A DNA stretch of 64,000 nt from Pseudomonas sp. H3(2019) (GCF_007713465.1 NZ_VMSG01000012.1:103098-167097); one strand, 5' to 3'; positions 53,640-62,271 are shown, numbered from the stretch's first letter. Notes: a model not told the origin generated them from the sequence alone. Made by a program: numbers and translations.

Positions 53640-55289
53640 ATGCCCAGTCCAAAACCCTTGCTTGAAGTCGACCATCTGCTGATTCGCGCCGGCGCCGAAG
53701 GCCCATTGGCGGTCAACGATCTGAGTTTCACCGTCGCACCCGGCGAGATTGTCGCGCTGGTGGGCGAATCCGGGAGCGGCAAGACCATGGCCGCACGCGC
53801 AGCGATTGGCCTGCTGCCACTGCCGATGGAAGTCTGTGGCGGTGCGATCCGCTTCGAAGGCCAGGACCTCAATCGGTTGAGCTGCGCGCAACTGCGTGGC
53901 ATCCGCGGTGCGCGAATCGGCATGGTGTTCCAGGAGCCGATGGTTTCGCTCAACCCGGCCATCCGCATTGGCGAGCAAATGGCCGAAGGTCTGCGCCTGC
54001 ACACCGACCTGAACAACGCACAGATTCACCAACGCTGCGTGGACATGCTCACCCGCATCGGCATCACCGACCCCGAACGCTGCCTGAGCGCCTATCCCCA
54101 TGAGTTCTCGGGCGGCATGCGCCAGCGGATCATGCTCGCCTCGGTGATGCTGCTGCGTCCGGCGCTGCTGATTGCCGACGAACCCACCACCGCCCTCGAT
54201 TGTCTGGCGCAGCTGGACGTGATCGAGCTGATGCTGGAACTGACCCGCGAGCAAGGCACGGCGATCCTGTTTATCAGCCACGATTTGTCGTTGGTGGCGC
54301 GTTATGCCCACAAAGTCGTGGTCATGCGCCACGGCCAGGCCGTGGAGCAAGGTTCAATCAATCACATTCTCCTGGCCCCGCAACACGCCTACACCCGCCA
54401 ATTGCTCGAAGCGTTGCCCAAGCGCGGCGAACTGGTCGCGTTACCAGCGACCGACAAACCCCTGGTGGAAATTACCGGCGTCAGCATCGAGCATCCGGGT
54501 CATGCGCGGTTCTGGGGTAAGTCGCAGCCCAAGCGCGCCGTGCACAGCGCCAACCTGTGCATCGCCCCCGGTGAAACCCTGGCATTGGTCGGCGGCAGCG
54601 GCTCGGGAAAAACCACGCTGGGTCGTGCGCTGGTGGGGCTGGTCAAACCTTGCGCCGGCGAGATTCGCTTCAAGGGCATCAATATCCTCAAGGCCGGTCA
54701 GCGTGATCATCGGCTGCAATGCCAGATGATCTTTCAAGACCCCTATTCGTCCCTTGATCCACGAATGCGCATTGGCGAAACCCTCGCCGAACCGTTGCGC
54801 CATCTGCCGGAACTGAGTGAGGAGCAAAAACGTCAGCGTGTTGCCACCACACTGGTGGATATCGGTTTGTCGGAAGCGTTCATGGAGCGTTTTCCCCATC
54901 AACTGTCGGGTGGTCAACGCCAACGGGTGGCTATCGGTCGAGCACTGGTGCGGCACCCGCAACTGGTGATCGCCGACGAACCGATTTCGGCGCTGGACAT
55001 GACCATCCAGAAGCAGATCCTCGAACTGTTCGAGCGCTTGCAGGCGCAGTACGGCTTTGCCTGCCTGTTCATTTCCCATGACCTGGCGGCCGTCGAACGC
55101 ATCGCCCACCGAGTCGCGGTCATGTATCAGGGCCATATCGTAGAAATTGGCAGCCGCGAAGCGGTCTTCGATAAGCCCTTGCATCCCTACACCCGCCAAT
55201 TGCTGGCAGCCGCAAGCCCATTGGAGCAACTGGCGGGCGGTGGTTACCGGCTGCGACCAAAACCCGAAAACCTGCAGCCCACACCTTAG
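53640..55289 (+). CDS. Fused double ABC ATPase of the oligopeptide importer (DppD-DppF/GsiA-like)
   Basis: The 549-residue protein contains two complete ATPase domains. The first has GESGSGKTMAARA, the signature FSGGMRQRIMLASVML and the Walker B LLIADEPTTALD. The second, from about residue 310, has GGSGSGKTTLGRAL, LSGGQRQRVAIGRAL and LVIADEPISALD. It replaces the separate DppD and DppF subunits of many systems. ATG 53640 lies three bases after the permease stop. It powers import through the two permeases. Confidence 0.94.
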   Translation: MPSPKPLLEVDHLLIRAGAEGPLAVNDLSFTVAPGEIVALVGESGSGKTMAARAAIGLLPLPMEVCGGAIRFEGQDLNRLSCAQLRGIRGARIGMVFQEPMVSLNPAIRIGEQMAEGLRLHTDLNNAQIHQRCVDMLTRIGITDPERCLSAYPHEFSGGMRQRIMLASVMLLRPALLIADEPTTALDCLAQLDVIELMLELTREQGTAILFISHDLSLVARYAHKVVVMRHGQAVEQGSINHILLAPQHAYTRQLLEALPKRGELVALPATDKPLVEITGVSIEHPGHARFWGKSQPKRAVHSANLCIAPGETLALVGGSGSGKTTLGRALVGLVKPCAGEIRFKGINILKAGQRDHRLQCQMIFQDPYSSLDPRMRIGETLAEPLRHLPELSEEQKRQRVATTLVDIGLSEAFMERFPHQLSGGQRQRVAIGRALVRHPQLVIADEPISALDMTIQKQILELFERLQAQYGFACLFISHDLAAVERIAHRVAVMYQGHIVEIGSREAVFDKPLHPYTRQLLAAASPLEQLAGGGYRLRPKPENLQPTP

Positions 55290-55393
55290 TTCTCACTGGC
55301 TTCACCTCGGGCGCCTTCAGACACCACTGAATGCGCCCATGGCGAAGCCATGCTCAAGCAAAACAACAAAAAGCCCTCACAGGAGCCAACACC

Positions 55394-56668
55394 ATGAACG
55401 CACGCCTCATGCAGCACTTGACCTTGATCGGCGGCACCAGCTTGTTGCCCATGGCCGCCGAAGCGGAATTCCTCAAGGACAGCAAGACCACGCTGGACTT
55501 GAAAAACTACTACTTCAACCGCGACTACCGCGAAGGCGATGGCCAGTCCAAGCGCGATGAATGGGCCCAGGGATTTCTGTTGAACCTGCAATCGGGCTAC
55601 ACCGAAGGCACGGTCGGCTTTGGCCTGGACGCGCTCGGCATGCTCGGGCTGAAGCTCGACTCCAGCCCTGATCGCTCCGGCAGCGGCTTGTTATCCCGCG
55701 AAAGCCAGGCCGAACCTGGCAAGCCGAGCTACGCCAGACGTGCCCACGACAGTTATTCCAAGGTGGGCCTGACCGCCAAGGCCCGCGTTGCCAAGAGCGA
55801 GTTGCGTGTCGGCCATTTGCTGCCCGACCTGCCGCTGCTGCAACCCAACACCAGCCGAGTGCTGCCGCAGACCTTTGAAGGCACCCTGCTCAGCTCCCGA
55901 GACATCAAGGGCCTGACCTTGCGCGGCGGGCAGATTGATCAGGTCAAACAACGGGAATCCACGAACTACGAAAAAATGGGTTTGACCAGTCAGAACGGGG
56001 CTTACAAGAGTTCGGCAAAAAGCGCTGAATTCCGTTTCGGCGGCGCGGACTACCAATTCACCCCAACCCTGACCGGCAGCTATCACTACGCGCAGCTTGA
56101 GGACATTTATCAGCAACACTATGTCGGCCTCAAGCACAGCCTGGCGCTGGGCGGCGGCACCCTGAAAAGCGATATCCGCTACTTCAGCGCCGACGCTGCC
56201 GGTGCAGGTCTCGCCGGCACCGTCGACAACCGCGCCTTGAGCACGCGTTTCATGTACGCAATTGACGGACATTCCATCGGCGGCGGCTTCCAGCAGCAGT
56301 ACGGTGAAACACCGTTTACCTACGTCGACGGCAGCAACACCTACCTGTTCACCGAATACCAGTTGAGCAACTTTTCGCAAACCAGGGAGCGCGCCTGGCA
56401 CGCGCGCTACGATTTTGACTTCGCGGCGGTGGGCATTCCGGGGCTGCTGTTCTCCACGCGCTACGCCAAGGGCGATCAGGCGCAGATCAAAAAATTTGTC
56501 GGCGAAGGCCGGGAATGGGAGCGTGACATCGACCTGGGCTACACCATCCAGAGCGGCCCGCTGAAGAACGTCAGCGCCCGCTGGCGCAATGGTATGAGCA
56601 AGAGCAACTATCAGCGCGACACCAACGAAAACCGCTTGATCGTCAGTTACAGCGTGAAGCTTTGGTAA
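55394..56668 (+). CDS. OprD family outer-membrane porin
   Basis: The protein of 424 residues has a signal peptide (MNARLMQHLTLIGGTSLLPMAAEA) and the OprD pattern: DSKTTLDLKNYYFNRDYREGDGQSKRDEWAQGFLLNLQSGYTEGTVGFGLDALGMLGLKLD, then ARVAKSELRVGHLLPDLPLL, ending in a strand with the aromatic VSYSVKLW. OprD porins are substrate-specific 18-stranded barrels for basic amino acids, peptides or aromatic acids. Being last in the C45/ABC transporter unit, it probably admits the same substrate across the outer membrane. CAGGAGCC precedes the ATG. Confidence 0.93.
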   Translation: MNARLMQHLTLIGGTSLLPMAAEAEFLKDSKTTLDLKNYYFNRDYREGDGQSKRDEWAQGFLLNLQSGYTEGTVGFGLDALGMLGLKLDSSPDRSGSGLLSRESQAEPGKPSYARRAHDSYSKVGLTAKARVAKSELRVGHLLPDLPLLQPNTSRVLPQTFEGTLLSSRDIKGLTLRGGQIDQVKQRESTNYEKMGLTSQNGAYKSSAKSAEFRFGGADYQFTPTLTGSYHYAQLEDIYQQHYVGLKHSLALGGGTLKSDIRYFSADAAGAGLAGTVDNRALSTRFMYAIDGHSIGGGFQQQYGETPFTYVDGSNTYLFTEYQLSNFSQTRERAWHARYDFDFAAVGIPGLLFSTRYAKGDQAQIKKFVGEGREWERDIDLGYTIQSGPLKNVSARWRNGMSKSNYQRDTNENRLIVSYSVKLW

Positions 56669-56678
56669 GAGGCTGATG

Positions 56679-56713
56679 AAGGTCGCAGGTTGCATAGCGC
56701 AGCCTGCGACCTT
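56679..56713. terminator. Bidirectional terminator between oprD-like gene and zapE
   Basis: AAGGTCGCAGGTTGC and GCAGCCTGCGACCTT form a 14-pair stem with one mismatch around ATAGC. The last T residues abut the zapE stop at 56714. It closes both convergent units. Confidence 0.8.
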
Positions 56714-57841
56714 TCAGGCCTCGGCAAAGCGCTTCAATTGCATTTCCTTCAGCCGGCTGTGGGTCCGACGAAACGGGAACTCCAGATAACCCTCGGTGTA
56801 CAGCTCATCCATTGGCACTTGTGCTTCGAGGTACAACGGCACTTTGCGGTCGTAGCACTCATCGACCAACGCAATGAAACGCCGCACGCTGTCGTCGTGT
56901 ACCGACAGTTGCGGCAGTTCACGGTCGCCGGCCTCGACGCGCTCGGCGCCATCCTCGGTGCCTCGGGCAATGCGGCCAGGGCGTTGGTGGGCGCTGAGGT
57001 TGGGGACTTCGCTTAACAGAATAGTGCTGAAGCGATCACACAGCGCCATGAAGTCCATCGCCGCAAACGGTTGCTCGCACAGGTCCGCATAACGGCACCA
57101 GAGCACGGTTTCACTGGATTGCACGGCAACTACCGAGCGATAGCCAATGGTCACGGGATCGCTGGACACCGGCTGTCCTTCAGTCAGACTCTTGAACACA
57201 TCACTCATCAGGCTGGGCTGACCCGGCGCACTGACCCAATACCGTTGCAGAGCTGCTCCTGGATGCAATCGGTGATCTTCGCCACCGTCCACCGCCACCA
57301 CTTGCATGTGACTTTTGATCGCGGCAATCCCCGGCAAAAACCGATCCCGGTTGAAACCGTCCGCGTACAGCTGCTCCGGGGGTTGATTGGAGGTGCAGAC
57401 CATCACCACACCTTCGTCGAACATGACCTGGAACAGCCGCCCGAGGATGATCGCGTCGCCGATATCATTCACGAACAACTCGTCAAAACACAGCACCCGC
57501 ACGTCCCGGCTCAGCTCTCGGGCCAGCGCCCGCAGCGGGTCGGCGGTGCCGGTGAGTTGAAACGAGCGCTGGTGTACCCAACCCATGAAATGGTGAAAGT
57601 GCTGACGCCGCGCCGGTACCCGCAGGCATTGGTAGAACTGATCCATCAACCAGGTTTTGCCTCGACCGACCGGCCCCCAGAGGTAAACCCCGGTGATCGG
57701 CGTTCGCCCCTGATGCAAGGCTTCGTGACACTGCTGCAACGCCATTACGGCATGTTCTTGCGCGGTATCAGGGACGAAGCCTTTTTGCTTGATTGCGTAG
57801 TGGTAAGCGCTGAGGGGCGAGTCGAAAGTCATATCGGCCAT
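56714..57841 (-). CDS. zapE: Cell division protein ZapE (AFG1-like ATPase)
   Basis: The 375-residue AAA-type ATPase has Walker A GPVGRGKT at 56-63, Walker B VLCFDELFVND and sensor-like MVCTSNQPPEQLYADGFNRDRFLPGI, all typical of ZapE. It binds FtsZ and helps constriction of the ring under stress. Pseudomonads commonly encode two ZapE-like proteins; this one is slightly shorter and more divergent than the housekeeping form usually found beside the rpl/rps or petABC region, so it may be the second paralogue. That last point is inference. Confidence 0.88.
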   Translation of the reverse strand: MADMTFDSPLSAYHYAIKQKGFVPDTAQEHAVMALQQCHEALHQGRTPITGVYLWGPVGRGKTWLMDQFYQCLRVPARRQHFHHFMGWVHQRSFQLTGTADPLRALARELSRDVRVLCFDELFVNDIGDAIILGRLFQVMFDEGVVMVCTSNQPPEQLYADGFNRDRFLPGIAAIKSHMQVVAVDGGEDHRLHPGAALQRYWVSAPGQPSLMSDVFKSLTEGQPVSSDPVTIGYRSVVAVQSSETVLWCRYADLCEQPFAAMDFMALCDRFSTILLSEVPNLSAHQRPGRIARGTEDGAERVEAGDRELPQLSVHDDSVRRFIALVDECYDRKVPLYLEAQVPMDELYTEGYLEFPFRRTHSRLKEMQLKRFAEA

Positions 57842-57887
57842 TGGTCAGTGCACAAAACGCCAAGTATGGCATGTGTTTGTCGACGGA

Positions 57888-57920
57888 TGATCGTTCCCAC
57901 GCTCTGCGTGGGAACGATCA
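57888..57920. repeat. Solo hairpin of the GTTCCCACGC family
   Basis: TGATCGTTCCCACGC and its exact complement flank TCT, giving a 15-bp perfect stem. It is the outer arm pair of the longer copies joined without the inner palindrome. It lies between the NTF2-like gene stop and the zapE start on the minus strand. Confidence 0.85.
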
Positions 57921-57933
57921 ATAGCGGATGTGG

Positions 57934-58275
57934 TTAGAGCGAGATATCGAGTCGGGCGATTTTTCCTTGCTCGTTCAGGCGGAACACATAGCGCAACTCC
58001 AACGGGCTGCCGGGGAACGTGCCGGAAATCAGGTTGCTGACCAATACTTTGCCGGTGCGTTGCTGCACATCCAGCACTTCGACCCGAGGCTGGTAACGGC
58101 GCGCGGTGTCTTCCATCCATTGGGCGATGGCGTGGGTGCCGACCTGATGGGCGCCTTCATCGAAAACGTTGGCATCCTCGGCGAAAAAACTGGCGACCGC
58201 CGAACTGTCACGAGCATTGGCGGCAGCGATATAGGCGGCAATGGCGGGTGCGAGTGAAACGGCTGGGTTCGACAT
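57934..58275 (-). CDS. NTF2-like / SnoaL-fold protein
   Basis: The 113-residue protein matches the SgcJ/EcaC branch of the NTF2-like cone fold: IAAYIAAANARDSSAVASFFAEDANVFDEGAHQVGTHAIAQWMEDT at the front, then RVEVLDVQQRTGKVLVSNLISGTFPGSPLELRYVFRLNEQGKIARLDI. These are small binding or isomerase-like proteins whose ligands differ widely. It lies 51 bases downstream of the WYL-type regulator gene on the same strand and may be its target or partner. Confidence 0.85.
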   Translation of the reverse strand: MSNPAVSLAPAIAAYIAAANARDSSAVASFFAEDANVFDEGAHQVGTHAIAQWMEDTARRYQPRVEVLDVQQRTGKVLVSNLISGTFPGSPLELRYVFRLNEQGKIARLDISL

Positions 58276-58326
58276 GGTACGGCTCCTTGTTGATTGATTC
58301 TGGATCCATGCTAAAACAACGTTGTG

Positions 58327-59043
58327 TCAATTCTTGTCAGGAGTGAAACGCCCCGCCTCATCCAGTTGCATCGCCTTGCGCCAGGCGCGCAGCAGGTCAC
58401 TGCGACGCCCCGGATAGCGTTCACCCAGCTCTCGGGCAGCGGCAATCCGGTCGGTACGAAACGTTCGAAAAGCCTCGCGCAATTCGCACCAGGCGACGAT
58501 CACGCGCGCCTCGTTGAGAAAACCCAGCGCCAACGGCCAGATCAGCCGCTGGCTGGGGGTTTTGTTCACGTCGGCGTAATCGATATGCAACTTGGCTTGC
58601 GCGCGAATCGCCTGGCGAAAGACATTCAATTCCACGGCGTTTTGCGGATAGCTGTTACCCGGAGGTCCGGGCAAGACTGTCGGGTTATTCAAGGCCTCCT
58701 GAGCGGCAGGTGCCAACACGGCAGCGATCTTCGCCAGGGCATCGGCGGCGGCCTTGCTCAACACCTCATCGCCACGCTGATCGACATAACGCAACCCCAG
58801 CACCACCGCTTCGGTCTCGTCGGCATTGAGCATCAGCGGCGGCAGAAACAAACCGCTGCGCAGCACATAACCGATACCCGCTTCGCCAAAAATCGGTGCG
58901 CCGAGGGCCGTCAGTTCGGCAATATCGCGGTACAGCGTGCGCTCCGATATCTCCAGCTCACTGGCCAGTGTCGCCGCCGTCACCGGACGACTTTTACCGC
59001 GCAGCACTTGCAACAAGGTGAACAAACGACTGGTACGCGACAC
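58327..59043 (-). CDS. YafY-type regulator with HTH and WYL domains
   Basis: From GTG 59043 the protein is 238 residues, VSRTSRLFTLLQVLRGKSRPVTAATLASELEISERTLYRDIAELTALGAPI, an HTH_11 winged helix followed by a WYL domain at about 130-205 (ELNVFRQAIRAQAKLHIDYADVNKTPSQRLIWPLALGFLNEARVIVAWCELREAFRTFRTDRI). WYL proteins sense small molecules or nucleic acids. The start is set by homology to the usual MSRTxRL opening rather than by a strong ribosome site. It likely controls itself and the NTF2-like gene downstream. Confidence 0.86.
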   Translation of the reverse strand: MSRTSRLFTLLQVLRGKSRPVTAATLASELEISERTLYRDIAELTALGAPIFGEAGIGYVLRSGLFLPPLMLNADETEAVVLGLRYVDQRGDEVLSKAAADALAKIAAVLAPAAQEALNNPTVLPGPPGNSYPQNAVELNVFRQAIRAQAKLHIDYADVNKTPSQRLIWPLALGFLNEARVIVAWCELREAFRTFRTDRIAAARELGERYPGRRSDLLRAWRKAMQLDEAGRFTPDKN

Positions 59044-59145
59044 GATCAACTTGCTCTGTGAAATGAAGGTCGACGGAGCTTAGCAGAGGCCACTGTCAGA
59101 AACTGTCAGCAGCCGCCGCTCCCACAGGTTCTATTGTGATCGTTG

Positions 59146-59248
59146 GATCGTTCCCACGCTCTGCGTGGTAATGCCTCAGGAGATGCTCCGCGTCCAGTGA
59201 CGCGGAGCGTCACGGGCTACATTCCCACGCCGGAGCGTGGGAACGATC
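59146..59248. repeat. Palindromic repeat of the GTTCCCACGC family, full copy
   Basis: The outer arms GATCGTTCCCACGC (59146-59159) and GCGTGGGAACGATC (59235-59248) are exact complements. The inner part contains GCTCCGCGTCCAGTGACGCGGAGCG, a second hairpin. The copy matches 4883-4990 in order and spacing. It lies between the WYL gene promoter and the structured leader. Confidence 0.9.
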
Positions 59249-59369
59249 AAGTTGTTTATTCGCGCCGCGTAACTTCCGTCAAGGGCTACAACGCCTTGCG
59301 TCATGCCCTACACCTGCGCCAGAATCCGCCGGCTTGTGCGCGTTGGTCCTCGCCTCTATCGTTTCCGTG

Positions 59370-59598
59370 CCGCTGACAATTCAGCGGTCGGGTTTAGCAG
59401 CTCGGACCAAGGCACGCCAGTGCCGCCTCTCGCTCAGCCAGCACTTTTCTAGTGCCAGTTGCTCTGTATTATGGCGGCTGTGCGTGGGGCACTTCGGTGC
59501 GCCGGGATGTTCCTTGGTCCGGTCTGCTAACCCGCGTACAGCTGCCACCCGTCGTTTAGCAGCGACAGATAGCGGCTCCACTTCCAAGGAGCTTCACG
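59370..59598 (+). ncRNA. Large structured RNA leader of the DUF6124 gene
   Basis: A coherent nested fold is visible. A lead hairpin CCGCTGA/TCAGCGG lies at 59370-59387. The closing helix P1 pairs 59390-59412 with 59512-59533: GGACCAAGG with CCTTGGTCC, and GGGTTTAGCAG with CTGCTAACCC, one T bulged. Inside, CACGC (59413-59417) pairs with GCGTG (59482-59486), GCCGCC (59422-59427) pairs with GGCGGC (59473-59478), and GCACT/AGTGC closes a small loop. P3 at 59487-59503 is capped by C(TTCG)G, which favours the plus strand as the RNA. CCAAGG recurs at the ribosome site (59584-59589) and TTTAGCAG at 59555-59562, so the 3' strand of P1 can pair with either copy. GCTCC/GGAGC can also mask the ribosome site. 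Switch-like action is inferred; a known family such as C4-type antisense RNA is not excluded. Confidence 0.6.
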
Positions 59599-59970
59599 AT
59601 GTTCAAACCAACGCCCAATCCCCCCGAAACCGATCCGGTTTCCCCCTACGCCTCCCTCGATTCAAAAGAACTCCACGCCGCCGCGCACCGTGCGCTCGAT
59701 CATTACCTGGTGCTGCCCGAGACCAAGGCATTGTTAACCGACCGACGCCCCGGCTGCATTTTCGTCATCGCCCCCGACATCGACAGCGAAACCCTGCTGG
59801 CCCACGCCTGCGAAACCCTCGCCTCGGCCAATGTCATGGCCAGCGACCTGGCGTTTGACCTCGAGGGTCCGAAGCGCAATACCGCGCTGGCGATTCAGCA
59901 GATGATCTCTTTGGCCGAACTGGCGGTGAATCGCGCACTGGATCACCTCGATCCACCTGATCCAGCGTAG
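59599..59970 (+). CDS. DUF6124 family protein
   Basis: The protein is 123 residues, MFKPTPNPPETDPVSPYASLDSKELHAAAHRALDHYL. It matches a Pseudomonas-restricted family once filed under DUF3077 and now DUF6124: a Pro-rich start, the AAHRALDHYL helix, then IAPDIDSETLLAHACETLASANVMASDLAFDLEGPKRNTALAIQQMISLAELAVNRALD. Several copies are usual per genome and the function is unknown. It is helical and soluble with no signal. AAGGAG at 59586-59591 is the ribosome site and is part of the possible switch in the leader. Confidence 0.85.
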   Translation: MFKPTPNPPETDPVSPYASLDSKELHAAAHRALDHYLVLPETKALLTDRRPGCIFVIAPDIDSETLLAHACETLASANVMASDLAFDLEGPKRNTALAIQQMISLAELAVNRALDHLDPPDPA

Positions 59971-59983
59971 TCACCAGAGGTTG

Positions 59984-60033
59984 GCTCCTACGCGGGACAC
60001 ATCATTCGGCGTAGGAGCTGGCGCAGCCTGCTA
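59984..60033. repeat. REP-like hairpin, TAGGAGC variant
   Basis: GCTCCTACGC (59984-59993) and GCGTAGGAGC (60009-60018) are exact complements, and the following TGGCGCAGCCTGC resembles the tail of a second Pseudomonas REP class. It lies 13 bases after the DUF6124 stop and may end that transcript. Confidence 0.65.
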
Positions 60034-60150
60034 TCTTTTTGGCATCCGGAAGCTTCAATCCTCACGGTCATGGGAAATCCGGATGTCATGCCCCACGGCG
60101 AACCACTCAAGCCGGTCGTGGTCGCACAGGTGAACCGCTAACGCTGCTCG

Positions 60151-60185
60151 AGGGTCGAGCCGCCTGCGGTTCGACCCTTATTTTT
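60151..60185 (+). terminator. Intrinsic terminator before the LEA-2 gene
   Basis: AGGGTCGAGCCGC and GCGGTTCGACCCT pair over 13 positions (one G-T pair) around CT, followed by TATTTTT. It stops ten bases after a TAA that ends an open frame (about 60034-60141) with no start of its own, and 14 bases before the LEA-2 gene, so the LEA-2 message either arises inside the hairpin region or from read-through. Confidence 0.8.
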
Positions 60186-60198
60186 CGAGAGCTCGTTC

Positions 60199-60672
60199 AT
60201 GCGCAGATTCCTCGCCTTAAGCCTTTCCCTGCTGTTGCTCAGCCTGAGCGCCTGCGCCCTGTTCCCCAGTCGTGATCCGCTGAACATCAACGTGGTCGGC
60301 ATTGAACCGCTGCAAAACCAGGACCTGGAAGTGCGCTTCGCGGTGAAGCTGCGCCTGCAAAACCCCAACGAAACGCCCATCAACTACAACGGCGTGGCCC
60401 TGAGTCTGGAGGTCAATGGCCAACCCCTCGCCACAGGTGTGAGCGATCAAACGGGATCGATCCCGCGTTACTCGGAAGCGATCATCAGCGTACCCGTGAG
60501 TATTTCGGCGTTCTCCGTGCTGCGCCAAACCCTTGGCCTGAGCCAGACGCAATCGCTCAACAACCTGCCTTATGTGTTACGCGGCAAGCTGTCTGGCGGC
60601 GTGTCAGGCACCATCCGTTTTGTCGACAAAGGCACACTCAACCTGCCGGGCTCGACAGCCGGCATCTGGTAA
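60199..60672 (+). CDS. LEA type 2 family lipoprotein
   Basis: The 157-residue protein has a lipoprotein signal, MRRFLALSLSLLLLSLSACALF, with lipobox LSAC (Cys19). The rest is a single LEA-2/WHy beta-sandwich: LNINVVGIEPLQNQDLEVRFAVKLRLQNPNETPINYNGVALSLEVNGQPLATGVSDQ. The NPN motif is typical. WHy proteins are linked to desiccation or hypersensitive response in plants; in bacteria they are envelope proteins of unclear role. No acidic residue at position +2, so outer-membrane sorting is likely. Confidence 0.9.
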   Translation: MRRFLALSLSLLLLSLSACALFPSRDPLNINVVGIEPLQNQDLEVRFAVKLRLQNPNETPINYNGVALSLEVNGQPLATGVSDQTGSIPRYSEAIISVPVSISAFSVLRQTLGLSQTQSLNNLPYVLRGKLSGGVSGTIRFVDKGTLNLPGSTAGIW

Positions 60673-60727
60673 ATTCAGCCGCAGAGCACAGCGCTGATTG
60701 CTGACAAACAGGGAAGTGGATTCAACC

Positions 60728-61273
60728 ATGGAAAGATCTCCCACGCTGTACACCGAACGCTTGATCCTGCGGCCGCTGGAGCTGGCCGATGCGGAGGCAA
60801 TTCAACAGCATTTCCCGCAGTGGGAAGTGGTGCGCTACCTGAATGCCCTGGTCCCGTGGCCTTATCCAGCGGATGGCGCGCTGACTTACCTGCGCCACAT
60901 CGCCCTGCCGGCGATTGCCCGCGGCGAAGAATGGCATTGGTCGATTCGCTTGAAATCAGCGCCCGAGCAGTTGATCGGCAACGTCAGCCTGATGAACGAG
61001 CCGGACAACAACCGTGGCTTCTGGCTCAGTCCGCAGTGGCAAGGCCAAGGGTTGATGGCCGAAGCCAGCGCTGCAGTCACTCAATACTGGTTCGAGACCC
61101 TCGACCGCTCGCTTTTGCGGGTGCCCAAGGCCGCGCCCAACCTGGCGTCGCGGCGGCTGTCGGAGCGCACCGGAATGCGCTTGATTCACAGCGACGAAGG
61201 CGATTTTGTCGGCGGGCGCTTTCCCAGGGACCTTTGGGAAATCACCCGCGAAGAGTGGCAGCGCCTCAGATAA
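60728..61273 (+). CDS. GNAT family N-acetyltransferase (RimJ/RimL-like)
   Basis: The protein of 181 residues opens [47 protein letters not shown], the start typical of RimJ/RimL-type acetyltransferases. [41 protein letters not shown] holds the acetyl-CoA loop Q-W-Q-G-Q-G. Ribosomal protein or small-molecule amines are possible substrates. ATG 60728 is chosen over one 30 bases upstream by homology to family starts. The end overlaps the convergent nitrilase gene by eight bases. Confidence 0.9.
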   Translation: MERSPTLYTERLILRPLELADAEAIQQHFPQWEVVRYLNALVPWPYPADGALTYLRHIALPAIARGEEWHWSIRLKSAPEQLIGNVSLMNEPDNNRGFWLSPQWQGQGLMAEASAAVTQYWFETLDRSLLRVPKAAPNLASRRLSERTGMRLIHSDEGDFVGGRFPRDLWEITREEWQRLR

Positions 61274-62186
61274 ACCGCACACCGGGTTTGGCCCGTTCAT
61301 CCACGGTCAACTCGAACACATCCGGGCGCGCATAGTGCCCGACCACATCGTAGTCGTAGCGCGCACGCACCAGTTCGTCGGTGTCGATCTCGGCCGTCAG
61401 CAACCCCGCGCCGCCCAACAGCGGACCGGCCAATACATCGCCCATTGGGCCAATAATCACACTGCCGCCGGCAATCAATGGGCGCTCGGCCGGCCAGTTG
61501 GCAATCGCAAGGCCCAAGGCTTGTGGCGATGGCTGGACCTGGCAGGCGCTGACCACGAAGCAACGTCCTTCGTGGGCGATGTGGCGCATGCTGACCTGCC
61601 ACATTTCGCGCTCGTCGACCGTTGGCGCGCACCAGACTTCCACGCCCTTGGCGTACATCGCCGTGCGTAGCAGCGGCATCATGTTTTCCCAGCACACGGC
61701 CGCGCCAACGCGCCCGACCTGGCTGTCGATCACCGGCAGCGTCGAGCCGTCGCCCTTGCCCCAGATCAGCCGCTCGGTGCCGGTGGGCATCAGTTTACGG
61801 TGCTTGGCCACCAAGCCGGTGTGTGGTTCGAAGTACAACGCGGTGCAGTACAAGGTGCTGCCTGAACGCTCGATCACCCCCAACACCAGATTTGCGCCGG
61901 TACGTGCAGACAACCCGGCCAAGGCTTCGGTTTCGGCGCCCGGCACCTCGATGGCATTAGCGAAATAGCGCGCAAAGGCCTCACGACCTTCCGGCAACCG
62001 ATAACCCAACTGCGTGCCGAAGCCTTCGCCCTTGGGGTAACCGCCGAGCAACGCCTCGGGCATGACCACCAGCCCGGCGCCGGACTCGATGATCGCCTGT
62101 TCATAAGAAAGAATCTGTTCCAGGGTCTCGCCCTTGCCGCCGGGCAACGAACCGATTTGCAGTGCAGCAACAATGGACTTTGGCAT
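61266..62186 (-). CDS. Nitrilase (carbon-nitrogen hydrolase family)
   Basis: The 306-residue enzyme carries the nitrilase triad: Glu44 in [18 protein letters not shown], Lys131 in [22 protein letters not shown], and Cys165 in [24 protein letters not shown]. The words CWEN(M) and PTGTERL mark true nitrilases (nitrile to acid and ammonia) rather than amidases. It is shorter at the C-terminus than spiral-forming nitrilases of about 340 residues. A LysR regulator gene diverges from it 85 bases upstream. The substrate nitrile is unknown. Confidence 0.9.
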   Translation of the reverse strand: MPKSIVAALQIGSLPGGKGETLEQILSYEQAIIESGAGLVVMPEALLGGYPKGEGFGTQLGYRLPEGREAFARYFANAIEVPGAETEALAGLSARTGANLVLGVIERSGSTLYCTALYFEPHTGLVAKHRKLMPTGTERLIWGKGDGSTLPVIDSQVGRVGAAVCWENMMPLLRTAMYAKGVEVWCAPTVDEREMWQVSMRHIAHEGRCFVVSACQVQPSPQALGLAIANWPAERPLIAGGSVIIGPMGDVLAGPLLGGAGLLTAEIDTDELVRARYDYDVVGHYARPDVFELTVDERAKPGVRFI

Positions 62187-62271
62187 CGCGGTAACTCCCT
62201 GAGCATTGAAGTATTGCTCATTCTCCGGCCACCGCAGATCATGAATAAAGCCCCGTTCACTGCTGAAAGAT

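Noticed and set aside
59381..59587. 68-codon frame on the minus strand within the structured leader
   Set aside because: The base pairing of the leader explains the sequence better; the frame has no ribosome site or family likeness.
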